Positions 1 to 8,554 of a DNA stretch of 64,000 bases are shown here, piece after piece. Source of the stretch: Chitinophagaceae bacterium (GTDB taxonomy: Bacteria > Bacteroidota > Bacteroidia > Chitinophagales > Chitinophagaceae). The notes below the pieces were generated by a model. That model saw nothing but the letters and a program-made list of their open reading frames with translations, was not told the origin of the DNA and ran no database searches. Where the stretch lies: contig JADJVB010000010.1 in the NCBI GenBank assembly GCA_016710745.1, positions 1,426,001 to 1,490,000 of the forward strand, read 5' to 3'. Made by a program: the position numbers and the translations under genes. How positions within the stretch are numbered: position 1 is the first letter of the stretch; each line of letters begins with the position of its first letter.

Positions 1-593
1 CTGCCGGCAATAACAGCATGAATACAACGCCAGGTAAAATGAATGATATTTCACTCATAACAGAGGAGCTTTCATTAAAAGAAGGAATGTATTTACAAAA
101 GGGCCAGTCCATATTCACGGTATATGACCCCGCCCGGGCCTGGGCTATCCTGAATATTTATGGCGAAAATCAGAACCTGGTAAAAACCGGCAACTCAGTC
201 AGGGTAGTTCCTGAAACTGCACCGGACAGGGACTTCAGCGCAAAGATTGATTTTATCGAACCCTTCTATCGTAAAGAAAGTAAAACATTAACAGCAAGGG
301 TTTACTTTAATAATAGTGTTTTAAAAATACCAATTGGCAGCCAGGTCAGGGCCACCATATTTGGCAATAACAAAGAAGCATATTGGTTACCTAAAGATGC
401 AGTTGTTTCATTGGGCCTGGATAAGGTGGTGTTTAAAAAACAGAAGGCGGCTTTACAGTAAAGAAAATAAATACAGGAATTACCTACAAAAAATCTTACG
501 CAGGTTTTGAGTGGTCTTAATGAAAAAGATTCCGTTGCAGTAAATGCACAGTATTTAATGGACAGTGAAAGTTTTATAAAAGTAAAAAATTGA
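1..593 (+). pseudogene. RND efflux periplasmic adaptor (CusB/HlyD-like), 5'-truncated by window edge and frameshifted
   Basis: C-terminal part of a membrane-fusion (adaptor) protein that would link an inner-membrane RND metal pump to a TolC-type channel. The reading frame is open to the left edge, so the start lies outside the window. The visible part has the beta-barrel and membrane-proximal style of CusB (GMYLQKGQSIFTVYD, then a segment ending in WLPKDAVVSLG). The first frame stops at 461, but homologous sequence continues in the other frames: GGFTVKK after about 435, then [14 protein letters not shown] and [13 protein letters not shown] up to a stop at 591-593. Two single-base homopolymer changes (a missing G near 435 and an extra A near 496) explain this. 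The stop overlaps the start of the next adaptor. Family assignment is good; whether it is truly broken or mis-sequenced is open. Confidence 0.75.
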
Positions 594-1707
594 ACATGCG
601 GTATATTATAATGATAGCGACAGCTTGTTTGTTATTTGCATCCTGCAGCAACAAAAAAGAAATGCCTGATGGGCCAAAACCTGAATCAGCATCGGTGCAG
701 CAAAAAGACGAAATAGAATTAAGCGAACTGCAGATACAGTTGGGTAATGTACACACCGATACGATCCGTAACGGAACAATTGGCGACCAGTTGGTATTGA
801 CTGCTACATTAAATTTTGACCAGATGAAATCCTCTTCTGTCAGTTCAAGGGTGATGGGAAGAGTAGAAAAATTATATTTTAAGAACCTGGGCGATTACGT
901 AAAAAACGGTTCTCCGCTCTATGAGTTGTATAGTGAGGAATTGAATAATGCCAAACAGGAGTACCTGCTTGCCCTGGACAAAAGGAAAGTATTTGCTGAT
1001 GAAACAGTTATTGACTTTGATCAGCTTTTGCAGGGTGCTAAAAATAAATTGTTATTATGGGGTATGTCTGAAGGCAGGTACTTGAACTGGCTAAAAGCAA
1101 AAAAGCTACTCCAACCACCACTTTTTACAGCACTTCATCCGGCTACATTACCACCTTGGATATCCGGGAAGGTGATTATGTAATGGAGGGCGGGACTATT
1201 GTAAAACTGGCTGATCTGTCAAGTCTTTGGGCCGAGGCGCAGGTATATACTTCGCAATTGGCTGCATTAGACAGAAACAGTGTAGCGGTTGTGCTGCTTC
1301 CAGATTTTGATGGTAAAGAAATTACCGGGAGGATTGAATTTATAAACCCGGAGATCAATCCCGATACCGGGATCAATCTTATCCGTGTATCCATTCCCAA
1401 TCCGGGCAACCAGCTAAAACCCGGTATGCCAGCCTATGTATTGCTGAAAAGCCCGCTGCGAAAAACATTAACGCTTCCCGTTGATGCAGTCATTCGTGAC
1501 GGAAAAGGAGCAACAGTATGGATACAGACAGCAAACAAAACATTTAAAAGTGTAATGGTGCAAACCGGATTGGAAACGGATGACAGGATCGAAATTAAAT
1601 CAGGATTAAAAAACGGGGATGTGGTGGTTATAAGTGGCGCTTATTTGCTGAACAGTGAATTTATTTTTAAGAAGGGTGCAGATCCCATGGCAGGAATGAA
1701 AATGTAG
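590..1707 (+). pseudogene. RND efflux periplasmic adaptor lipoprotein (CusB-like), split by one frameshift
   Basis: Second adaptor protein of a heavy-metal efflux system, anchored as a lipoprotein (signal ending LLFASCSNKK). The N-terminal half carries the barrel-sandwich segment (GRVEKLYFKNLGDYVKNGSP). The C-terminal half has the usual adaptor end (SGLKNGDVVVISGAYLLNSE) and a Met-rich tail (MAGMKM). The two halves lie in different frames. QVLELAKSKKATPT continues the first half only if one G is restored near 1073, so it is one gene of about 372 residues. The start is TTG at 590, or more likely ATG at 596. It follows the previous adaptor with overlapping stop and start, which suggests one transcript. 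The Met-rich end and the copper neighbours suggest Cu/Ag, but that is inference. Confidence 0.78.
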
Positions 1708-1933
1708 TAATGTGTAAATCAAAAGTGAGCAAAACCCGTACCTGCCTGATTTAACAGTACTTGTTTACCTGGAATGTCTTCGGCTTTTTACTGAATCCTT
1801 TTCAATGTGTGAATGATGTAACTTTTTTAATTAATTGTGTATCATAAACTATAACTAAGAGACCTACCTTATACTTGTGAAAATTATTTCACACTAAAAA
1901 TAAAATCTGATGAATAATTTAAAATTCAAAATC

Positions 1934-2386
1934 ATGAAATCATTGCAAAAACTCATCATGCTGATTGCTTTAATTACATTTTTTGCATCCTGCCAATCCG
2001 GTACAGATGTAAACCAAACGCTTTTAAAAACGGACACAAGAATGGAAATGATGAACAAAATTGCTGATGATAGCAGTATGTCGAAAGAAATGATGACGGC
2101 AATGATGAACAGCAAAAACGGTAAAATGATGATGATGGAAGATGGAAAGATGCCAATGATGATGGAAAATCATGAGGCGATGATGAAAATGATGAAAGAC
2201 AATCCTGGTATGATGCATACTATGATGATGAACATGATGGAAGCCTGTAAGAGTGATACCTCCATGATGTCGGGGATGTGTAAAAAAATGATGGAAAACC
2301 CTCAGATGATGGATATGATGCAGAAGATGAAGGGAGAAAAAATGGATATGAAGACGGGAGACATGGATAATAAGATGAAACATTAA
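1934..2386 (+). CDS. Met-rich putative copper-binding lipoprotein
   Basis: Protein of about 150 residues with a lipoprotein signal (MKSLQKLIMLIAL then FFASCQS). The mature part is crowded with Met, often in MM pairs, mixed with Lys, Asp and occasional His, for example MMMMEDGKMPMMMENHEAMM. Such methionine clusters bind Cu(I) or Ag(I) in periplasmic proteins, so a metal-buffering role in the periplasm is inferred. No catalytic domain is recognised. I chose ATG 1934 over the in-frame ATG at 1910 because it places the positively charged signal start directly at the N-terminus. It sits between RND adaptors and HMBD proteins, in the copper part of the island. Confidence 0.7.
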   Translation: MKSLQKLIMLIALITFFASCQSGTDVNQTLLKTDTRMEMMNKIADDSSMSKEMMTAMMNSKNGKMMMMEDGKMPMMMENHEAMMKMMKDNPGMMHTMMMNMMEACKSDTSMMSGMCKKMMENPQMMDMMQKMKGEKMDMKTGDMDNKMKH

Positions 2387-2412
2387 TTATAAAAACTTTA
2401 AAAGCTAAAATT

Positions 2413-2529
2413 ATGATGGACCATAACGGAAGTTACTATTACTGGGGAATGCATATGGGTTGGTGGGTTTTAATACTTGTTATCGTAATTGCAATTTTTG
2501 GATTTGCCAGGTTCCAAAGAAGAAGATGA
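2413..2529 (+). CDS. Small single-span membrane protein (38 aa)
   Basis: Short ORF with a polar, Tyr/His-containing start (MMDHNGSYYYWGMHMG), one hydrophobic span (WWVLILVIVIAIFGF) and a basic end (ARFQRRR). This layout is typical of small membrane peptides found beside copper genes in Bacteroidota. It lies 26 bp after the Met-rich lipoprotein, and its stop overlaps an in-frame ATG of the next gene (ATGA), which supports translation. Function is unknown; no domain is recognised. Confidence 0.5.
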   Translation: MMDHNGSYYYWGMHMGWWVLILVIVIAIFGFARFQRRR

Positions 2530-2582
2530 TTAACTTTCCCCCCCCCAAAAAAAATGCAAAAACAGAAATAACAGTCAAAGAA

Positions 2583-2711
2583 ATGGCAGATACAAAAAAT
2601 GAAAACATGGAAGCAAAGAAGACCTACACTTGCTCAATGCATCCTGAAGTAATTTCAGATAAGCCCGGCAAATGCCCAAAGTGCGGAATGGAATTAATAG
2701 AAAAAAAATAA
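2583..2711 (+). CDS. Small heavy-metal-binding domain (HMBD) protein
   Basis: A 42-residue protein built around the HMBD pattern YTCSMHPEV...KPGKCPKCGMEL, with Cys/Met/His ligands. This domain is common at the N-termini of Bacteroidota copper transporters and as free-standing small proteins. The frame stays open further upstream through 8-base C and A runs, and an alternative ATG at 2526 overlaps the stop of the preceding gene. I prefer ATG 2583, which gives MADTKNENMEAKKTYTC. It has no signal peptide in this form, so the cell compartment is uncertain. A metal-chaperone or buffer role is inferred from the motif and neighbours. Confidence 0.65.
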   Translation: MADTKNENMEAKKTYTCSMHPEVISDKPGKCPKCGMELIEKK

Positions 2712-2738
2712 CGTAGTAATCCAAAATGCTGTGTAACA

Positions 2739-2882
2739 ATGCGAAAGCAAACTAATTGGTATGTAATCACAGGTGGCCCAGGTTCAGGAAAAACCACAAC
2801 GGTTAACTTGCTTAAGGAAAGAGGATACATAACAACCTTTGAATATGCCCGGCACTACCTGGATACACAGCGCCTGGGGTAA
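2739..2882 (+). pseudogene. Truncated AAA/P-loop ATPase fragment
   Basis: A 47-residue frame with a perfect Walker A (VITGGPGSGKTTTVNLL) followed by ITTFEYARHYLDTQRLG and a stop. It resembles the first quarter of AAA_28-type P-loop ATPases of about 180 residues. No continuation of the family was seen in any frame downstream, so this looks like a true deletion remnant rather than a single-base frameshift. It marks a recombination junction between the HMBD gene and the multicopper oxidase. Confidence 0.6.
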
Positions 2883-3085
2883 ACAACAACCAAATAACAT
2901 TATACAAAACATTATCATTCCTGCTTTAAAAAGCAAGTATAAAACTTAGCAGTTAATCTGTGTGTAGAGCTGAAGAATTCTTTACTTTATACAGGAAAGT
3001 CAAAATATTGTATAGTGTAACAAAAGTCACATTCCGTAAAATAAATTTTGGCTACCATTACTTTTCAAAATCTAAATCTCACTTT

Positions 3086-4567
3086 ATGAAACGCAAAGAT
3101 TTCTTGAAATTAACAGGTACTGGAGCTGGAGCACTATTGATTCCTGCAGGAATTATCAGCTTTATTTCAACCGGATGTAATAAGTCAGGAAATATGGGAA
3201 GAATGTCTGGTAATGGTGTTACCGTAACCGATGGAGAATTTCTACAGGCACTTCCAATCCCTCCAAGTGTAGGTGCAAACACAACACTTGAAGCGCAGGC
3301 AACTTCTGCTTCATTAAAAGGAAACCAATCCTATCATGTACTTGGCTACCAGGCAAATTCAATACTGGGTCCAACATTTCGCATAAATAAGGGGGAGAAT
3401 GTTAGTATTAACGTAAATAATCTTTTAAGTGAGGCTTCTAATATACATTGGCACGGATTGCATATACCTGCTGCAATGGATGGGCATCCTGCTAACATAA
3501 TAAATTCAGGTGCATCATTCAATTATAACTTTATTATACAGCAAAGAGCCGGGCTCAACTGGTATCACCCACATCCGCACATGGCAACGGGTAAGCAGGT
3601 TTACAAGGGATTGGCAGGTTTGTTTATTGTAAATGACCCTGAAGAAGCTGCATTAAATTTACCTGCTGGCGAATATGAAATACCAATGGTGATTCAGGAC
3701 AAACGTTTGGCAGATACCAACCTTACCTATAACCCAACTGTAATGGAAGTTATGAGTGGTTACCTGGGTGAATCTGTTTTAGTTAACGGAAAAGCAGCCC
3801 CATTTCATGAAGTAAAATCTCAAACTTACCGGTTAAGAATTTTAAACGGTTCAAATGCCAGAATTTATAACCTGGCTTTTAGCAATAATCAGTCATTTAC
3901 AATTATTGGCAATGATGGGGGGCTGTTAAAAACCCCGGTTTCTGCAAACAACATTTTAATTTCTCCCGGCGAACGTCTGGATGTATTAGTTGATTTCTCT
4001 TTATTTAATGCCGGTGATGAAGTGTTTCTGATTAGTAAAGTATTCAGTGGTGGTGGTAATGCACAGGGCAATCAGCTGTTTAAAATTTTGAAATTTAAAA
4101 TCACTCAAAAAATGAATGCCCCTTTTATCACCCCTTCAATATTATCATCCATTACTCCGCTTACAGCAACACAGGCAAGCCAAACCAGAAATTTTGATAT
4201 ATCAAATCCCGGCATGAATATGCAAAGCGGTACGCATCGTATCAATAATAAGTTGTTTGATGAAAACAGGATAGATGAAACGGTTTCGGCAAATGCTATT
4301 GAAATATGGCAGTTTGATAACTCACAGGGCGATGAGCCACACCCTATGCATATCCATGGTATTGACTTTCAGGTACTGCAGAGAATTGGTGGAAGAAATA
4401 GTTTGATCGCTTCTGAAAGCGGATGGAAGGACACTGTTTTAGTAATGCCGGGTGAAATAGTTAAAGTAATTGTTCCCTTTGGAAGCAATCCCGGCAGGTT
4501 TGTTTTCCATTGCCATAATCTGGAGCATGAGGGTGATGGAATGATGCTACAATATCAATTGAGTTAA
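3086..4567 (+). CDS. Periplasmic multicopper oxidase (CueO/laccase-like)
   Basis: Oxidises Cu(I) or organic substrates with reduction of O2; in this setting copper detoxification is likely. All four copper-ligand motifs are present: IHWHGLHIP (about residue 119), WYHPHPH (about 158), HPMHIHGIDF (about 418) and HCHNLEHEGDGMM (about 474), the last with the T1 Met. About 493 residues, normal for three-cupredoxin-domain enzymes. I start at ATG 3086 (MKRKDFLKLTGTGAGALL), which gives a Tat-like but not twin-arginine leader with a possible lipobox (STGC). The longer frame from 2960 has no leader character. It stands alone after the truncated ATPase, with a 200-bp leader that may hold its promoter. 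Intact. Confidence 0.88.
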   Translation: MKRKDFLKLTGTGAGALLIPAGIISFISTGCNKSGNMGRMSGNGVTVTDGEFLQALPIPPSVGANTTLEAQATSASLKGNQSYHVLGYQANSILGPTFRINKGENVSINVNNLLSEASNIHWHGLHIPAAMDGHPANIINSGASFNYNFIIQQRAGLNWYHPHPHMATGKQVYKGLAGLFIVNDPEEAALNLPAGEYEIPMVIQDKRLADTNLTYNPTVMEVMSGYLGESVLVNGKAAPFHEVKSQTYRLRILNGSNARIYNLAFSNNQSFTIIGNDGGLLKTPVSANNILISPGERLDVLVDFSLFNAGDEVFLISKVFSGGGNAQGNQLFKILKFKITQKMNAPFITPSILSSITPLTATQASQTRNFDISNPGMNMQSGTHRINNKLFDENRIDETVSANAIEIWQFDNSQGDEPHPMHIHGIDFQVLQRIGGRNSLIASESGWKDTVLVMPGEIVKVIVPFGSNPGRFVFHCHNLEHEGDGMMLQYQLS

Positions 4568-4708
4568 TTAATAAGTACAATAAACTAAATTATTAAACTG
4601 CCGGGAGTGATTTTGTTTACTGTTGTGGTAGTCGGCAACAGTGATAATCCACATAAATCATACAAAGCAGAAACTTCATTAAGTATATACTTATTGTAAT
4701 AACCTGGA

Positions 4709-4924
4709 ATGGGAAAAGCTATAATACTCCAGTCAACGATTACATGCCCTGATTGCTGATTTAAGAAAGGAGAAACAATGCCAAGGGATGTCTGCCAATA
4801 TTTTTATAAATGTACAAAATGCGGAACAATACTGAAACCAAAGCAAGGCGATTGCTGTGTTTATTGTAGCTATGGTAGTAATCCTTGCCCTCCCATACAG
4901 CAAGATAAAAGTTGCTTTAAATAA
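4709..4924 (+). pseudogene. Small Cys-rich GDCCVYCSYG-type protein with internal stop
   Basis: A reading frame of 71 codons that ends in KPKQGDCCVYCSYGSNPCPP, a signature of a small Cys-rich protein family common beside metal-resistance genes. The N-terminal part (MGKAIILQSTITCPDC) runs into an in-frame TGA at 4757-4759, after which the family sequence continues without a frame change (FKKGETMPRDVCQYFYKC). In the family a Gly is expected there (CPxCG), so GGA to TGA is the simplest change. Restart at the ATG inside KKGETMPRD would give a shorter protein with most cysteines. Function is unknown; metal binding is inferred. Confidence 0.6.
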
Positions 4925-4949
4925 TGTATTTTGCTGTTTTAAGTGATAT

Positions 4950-6193
4950 ATGAACAGCAATCTATCTCAACTCATTAGCCAATACAAAGAAGACCAGCAA
5001 TCTGTTTACAATACCTGGTTTATCAATAATGAAGAACGCCTTAAAGCATTCCGTTCAATTAGAAGGGGTGTAATGCAGGTTATTGATGATATTAAGAATA
5101 AGAAATTCCCAAATGATTTTAAGGGTTCTTCGTTAGAATTTGTGCTCACTTGTATTACTGAACAAAAGCAGGTATTTGAAGGTGCATCTCATCCTTTTTA
5201 CTGGAAACCAAAATTGCGGATACCGGATATTTATGAGAACGAAAATAACAAGCAGGCTTTCGGACAATTTTTAGAAAATTGTTTGAATGCTAAAACAGAA
5301 GAACAGATCATCAAAGAGATTATCAGGCTTGATAGTTTAAAAATTAAAGTGCTTGGGCCTGCTGTGGCCAGCATCCTTTATTTTCTTCATCCAACCATCA
5401 TTCCTCCTTTCAATACGGCCATCATTAACGGCTTTAATTTTTTATTTAAAGACAAAAAAAAATTAGGTAGCTGGAGTGAATATTTAAAGTTGAGAGAAGT
5501 AATGATTGATACCAATAACCAGCACCGTTCCGAATTATCATCTGACCTGGGAGCTGTGGCGGGATTGTTATTTGAAATTGGAACCCAAAAATTAATATTG
5601 GGTACCGACGAATACTTATCAGAGCCTGAACGGAAAAATTAGAAAAGCTCATTGAAAAGAGACAGGAAAGTGTGCAACAGGAAAAGAAGAAGAAAATCTG
5701 CATACAGAAATGCAGTACCATTTATTAAAAATTGGAAATTCATTGGGCTACGATGTAATTGCTGCATCTAATGACCGTTCCAGGTCGCATTGCGGCAATA
5801 GTTTTTCGTTTATGAGTTTGCAACAGTTCCCTGAAATCATTTTAGATAAGGAAACCCTAAACACGGTAAAGCTAATTGATGTGTTGTGGTTTCAAAAGGA
5901 ACAAATAATGTTATCGCTGCTTTTGAAGTGGAAAAAGTACCAGCATTTATTCCGGTATTCTGCGGTTAACAGATTTAAGCTATACCATTGCTGATGGCGA
6001 TGAAGTATTTTATTTGATAGTGCCTGATAAAAGAGAGAAAGATGTTTGTATGCAATTGTGCCGCCCTGCAATTAAGCAAAATAATGTAGTTATCAAATAC
6101 ATCCTCTTTTCAGAACTCCGCAGTAATTGCGATGCCCTGTGCAGGTTTGGCGAAAGCCATCATATTATGGAGAAGATTGCCAAAAAAGTGTGA
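4950..6193 (+). pseudogene. Unknown protein with PD-(D/E)XK nuclease-like C-terminus, multiple frameshifts
   Basis: The first 231 codons are open (ending at 5642) and match no family I recognise. After that the coding signal hops frames four times, at about 5627, 5684, 5898 and 5936, each time by one base in a short A or G run. Stitched together it continues as TEKLEKLIEKRQ, then NLHTEMQYHLLKIGNSLGYD, then IAAFEVEKSTSIYSGILRL, and ends at YILFSELRSNCDALCRF...KIAKKV. LIDVLWF followed by AFEVEKS has the D...ExK spacing of PD-(D/E)XK nucleases, so a restriction-like or repair nuclease is possible. It is unrelated to metal resistance and may be a passenger. As read, it cannot make a full protein. 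Confidence 0.55.
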
Positions 6194-6312
6194 AAACCAT
6201 AATTCTATAAACACTTTGCATAATTATGTAACTTAAGAAGCATTTTTTGAGCCTATCTTTAGGCTGAAATAGCTATTTTTAAATGAAATAGGCTTAATTT
6301 TAGTGAACATAA

Positions 6313-6762
6313 ATGAAACGAAACATATCCATACAATTAAAAGCAGCTTTACTTCTCGTAGTATTCGCATTGAATACTCTAGTTGGATTTGCTTGCGCTG
6401 TTGGTGTGGATATGTCCTTTAATACTTCTCATCATGAAGATGAAGAAACAGCAATTGCAGTACACGTTCACGCAGGTGGGAAAAAGCATCATCACGAAGA
6501 AGCAGAACACAAGCATAAGCACAACGATAAAAAGGACGATTGCTGCAGTGACAAAGTAGTAAAATTATCACAGGCAGATAAAGCAGTGCCACAAGCGGCT
6601 AAAATAGTAAGCCCTGTATTTTTTACAGCATTCGTTGCTGTTTATTATAATATTGATATTTCTTATCCTTCAAAGGTTAATACTTTCAATAAATACTATG
6701 TCCGGGGACATCATCCTCCTATCCCCGACATACGCATAGCGATCCAGAGTTTCCAGATATGA
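6313..6762 (+). CDS. HYC_CC_PP family His-rich exported protein
   Basis: 149 residues with an N-terminal signal (MKRNISIQLKAALLLVVFAL), a His-rich stretch in the middle (VHVHAGGKKHHHEE and EHKHKHND), a CC pair (DDCCSDKV) and a PP motif near the end (HHPPIPDIRIAIQSFQI). These three features define a small Bacteroidota family found next to metal transporters. Periplasmic metal binding by the His cluster is likely; its exact role is unknown. It begins a new cluster after a 120-bp gap that holds a short hairpin at about 6250. Confidence 0.7.
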   Translation: MKRNISIQLKAALLLVVFALNTLVGFACAVGVDMSFNTSHHEDEETAIAVHVHAGGKKHHHEEAEHKHKHNDKKDDCCSDKVVKLSQADKAVPQAAKIVSPVFFTAFVAVYYNIDISYPSKVNTFNKYYVRGHHPPIPDIRIAIQSFQI

Positions 6763-6836
6763 TTTAATGTATAAGATTTTGTACATGGCATTGTAGTGCC
6801 TGTAATTATTTTATTATACATTAATCAAATCAGAAA

Positions 6837-7310
6837 ATGAAAAAGATATTTTTATTGGGTGCATTTATTGCAACTGCATCTATACAACACACTTTTGCAC
6901 AAGACAGTACAAAAACACAGACCTCACCCTTACTCACTTCATACTATGCTTTAAAAGATGCCTTGGTTAGCAGCAACCCCAATGCAGCAGCTATCAGCGC
7001 AGCAGCGTTTGTAAAATCAGCAGATGCCTTAGATAGGGGAATGGCAACACCTGAAAGCCGTAGTGCTTTGGTAAACGATGCTACTGCCATTTCCCAAACC
7101 AAAGACCTTAAACTGCAAAGGGAAAAATTTGCAACTTTATCTGCCAACCTGGTTGAATTAGCTAAAACAGTTAAGCTAACAACCGAACCGGTTTACCAGC
7201 AATATTGCCCCATGAAAAAGGAATCCTGGTTAAGCAATGATAAGGCAATAAAAAACCCTTATTATGGCAGTGCCATGCTTACCTGCGGCAGTGTAAAAGC
7301 AACTTTATAA
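6837..7310 (+). CDS. DUF3347 domain protein, secreted
   Basis: 157 residues with a clear signal peptide (MKKIFLLGAFIATASIQHTFAQ). The mature protein is a helical DUF3347 domain, from LLTSYYALKDALVSSN to the ending YCPMKKESWL...NPYYGSAMLTCG. DUF3347 often sits at the C-terminus of CusB-like adaptors or stands alone in copper loci; the conserved YCPM and C residues are likely metal ligands. It is followed after about 65 bp by a second DUF3347 gene, so the two are probably a duplication. Intact. Confidence 0.82.
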   Translation: MKKIFLLGAFIATASIQHTFAQDSTKTQTSPLLTSYYALKDALVSSNPNAAAISAAAFVKSADALDRGMATPESRSALVNDATAISQTKDLKLQREKFATLSANLVELAKTVKLTTEPVYQQYCPMKKESWLSNDKAIKNPYYGSAMLTCGSVKATL

Positions 7311-7375
7311 TTTACTCACCTGCTTGCAGCCTTTCAGTAATTGAAGGGCTAATGGCAATACTTAAAAAAAAGAAA

Positions 7376-7996
7376 ATGAAAAATATAATAATAGGCTTTG
7401 CAATAGCGGCCACCACATTAGCAGCTTGCAACAATAGTAACAACGATACTGCTAATGCAAAACAAACAGATATTAAAAATGATACAGCATTAGCAACGCA
7501 ACAACAGGTAACAAAAGATACAGCAGGTACACAAAGCACAACAGCAACAAGTGAAGCAACATTTCCTGTCAAAGAAATAATTACAGGTTACCTGCAATTA
7601 AAAAATGCGTTGGCAAAAGATAACGGCCAGGATGCGGCATCAGCAGGCAATGCAATAGTAGCCACTTTAGCCAAAGTTGACATGAAAGGTTTATCGGATG
7701 TGCAGATGAAGAGTTACATGAATATAGCCGATGATTTAAAAGAACATGCAGAGCATATCGGTGCAAATGCAGGAAAGATAGAACACCAGAGAGAGCATTT
7801 CATTATGCTAAGTAAAGACATGGCAGACTTTGTAAAAACCTTTGGAAATGGCGGACAAACCCTCTACAAAGATTTTTGTCCGATGGCAAACGATGGCAAA
7901 GGCGCAACATGGATCAGCGAAGTAAAGGAAATTAAAAATCCTTATTTGGGTAGTAAAATGCCTGTCTGTGGATCTGTAAAAGAAACAATCAAATAG
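7376..7996 (+). CDS. DUF3347 domain lipoprotein
   Basis: 206 residues starting at ATG 7376 (MKNIIIGFAIAATTLAACNN), with the lipobox Cys giving a lipid-anchored periplasmic protein. A Thr/Ala/Gln-rich linker of about 50 residues precedes a DUF3347 domain (ITGYLQLKNALAKDN to FCPMANDGKGATWISEV and LGSKMPVCGS). The preceding in-frame ATG at 7352 would add a charged extension before the signal and is less likely. Paralogous to the gene just upstream. Copper binding in the periplasm is inferred from the FCPM motif and context. Confidence 0.82.
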   Translation: MKNIIIGFAIAATTLAACNNSNNDTANAKQTDIKNDTALATQQQVTKDTAGTQSTTATSEATFPVKEIITGYLQLKNALAKDNGQDAASAGNAIVATLAKVDMKGLSDVQMKSYMNIADDLKEHAEHIGANAGKIEHQREHFIMLSKDMADFVKTFGNGGQTLYKDFCPMANDGKGATWISEVKEIKNPYLGSKMPVCGSVKETIK

Positions 7997-7998
7997 TA

Positions 7999-8463
7999 GT
8001 GCATCGTATTAAGAAAATACTATTGGCCTTGCTTATCATATTTATTGTAATTCAGTTTATACAACCTGTCCGCAATAAAAGCGGGCAGGTATTGTCAACA
8101 GATTTTGGAAAGGTTTATGCAGTGCCGGGAAATGTGCAAGCCGTTCTGCAAAATGCCTGTTACGATTGTCATAGCAACAATACCATGTACCCGTGGTATG
8201 CTAACATTCAGCCTATGGCTTGGGTAATGGCAAGGCATATAAAGAACGGTAAAGACAATTTGAATTTCAGTGATTTTGGTAGCTATACAGGCCGCAGGCA
8301 AATAAGTAAATTAAAGGGCATAGCAAACCAGGTTAAAGACGATGAAATGCCAATATCTTCTTACAAACTGATGCACAAAAATGCAAACCTTACTACAGAA
8401 GAAAAAAGTCTGATTATGGATTGGATGAACAAAACAGCAGACAGCCTTTCAACAGAAAATTAA
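7999..8463 (+). CDS. Haem-binding domain (Haem_bd family) membrane-anchored protein
   Basis: 154 residues: an N-terminal membrane anchor (KKILLALLIIFIVIQFI), then a cytochrome-like CxxCH motif (ACYDCHSNNT, C54, C57, H58) and a helical domain typical of the Haem_bd family (YPWYANIQPMAWVMARH, KDDEMPISSYKLMH). The start is GTG at 7999, two bases after the upstream stop, so it is translationally coupled to the DUF3347 gene. It probably binds haem c in the periplasm and may serve electron transfer linked to copper redox chemistry; that role is inference. Confidence 0.8.
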   Translation: MHRIKKILLALLIIFIVIQFIQPVRNKSGQVLSTDFGKVYAVPGNVQAVLQNACYDCHSNNTMYPWYANIQPMAWVMARHIKNGKDNLNFSDFGSYTGRRQISKLKGIANQVKDDEMPISSYKLMHKNANLTTEEKSLIMDWMNKTADSLSTEN

Positions 8464-8468
8464 AAGCA

Positions 8469-8543
8469 ATGCAAAAAATCAAACAAATATTAATCAGCAT
8501 ATTCAAAGCAATCTTTATTCGCAAAAAGGATTGTTGCAAATAA
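8469..8543 (+). CDS. Tiny basic peptide with CC motif (24 aa)
   Basis: Short frame encoding a hydrophobic/basic helix (MQKIKQILISIFKAIF) and ending IRKKDCCK. It lies 5 bp after the haem-binding gene and 11 bp before the CopB-type ATPase, so it would be on the same transcript. The paired cysteines at the end could bind metal. No family is recognised and coding status is unproven. Confidence 0.35.
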   Translation: MQKIKQILISIFKAIFIRKKDCCK

Positions 8544-8554
8544 AATAATTTATT

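Noticed and set aside
2024..2383. His-rich minus-strand frame of 119 codons
   Set aside because: It is the complement of the ATG-rich Met codons of the + strand lipoprotein gene, which yields CAT (His) codons by necessity.
2526..2582. Alternative earlier start of the small HMBD protein through C8 and A8 runs
   Set aside because: Possible because of the ATGA overlap, but the added residues have no family similarity and the long homopolymers make the frame doubtful.
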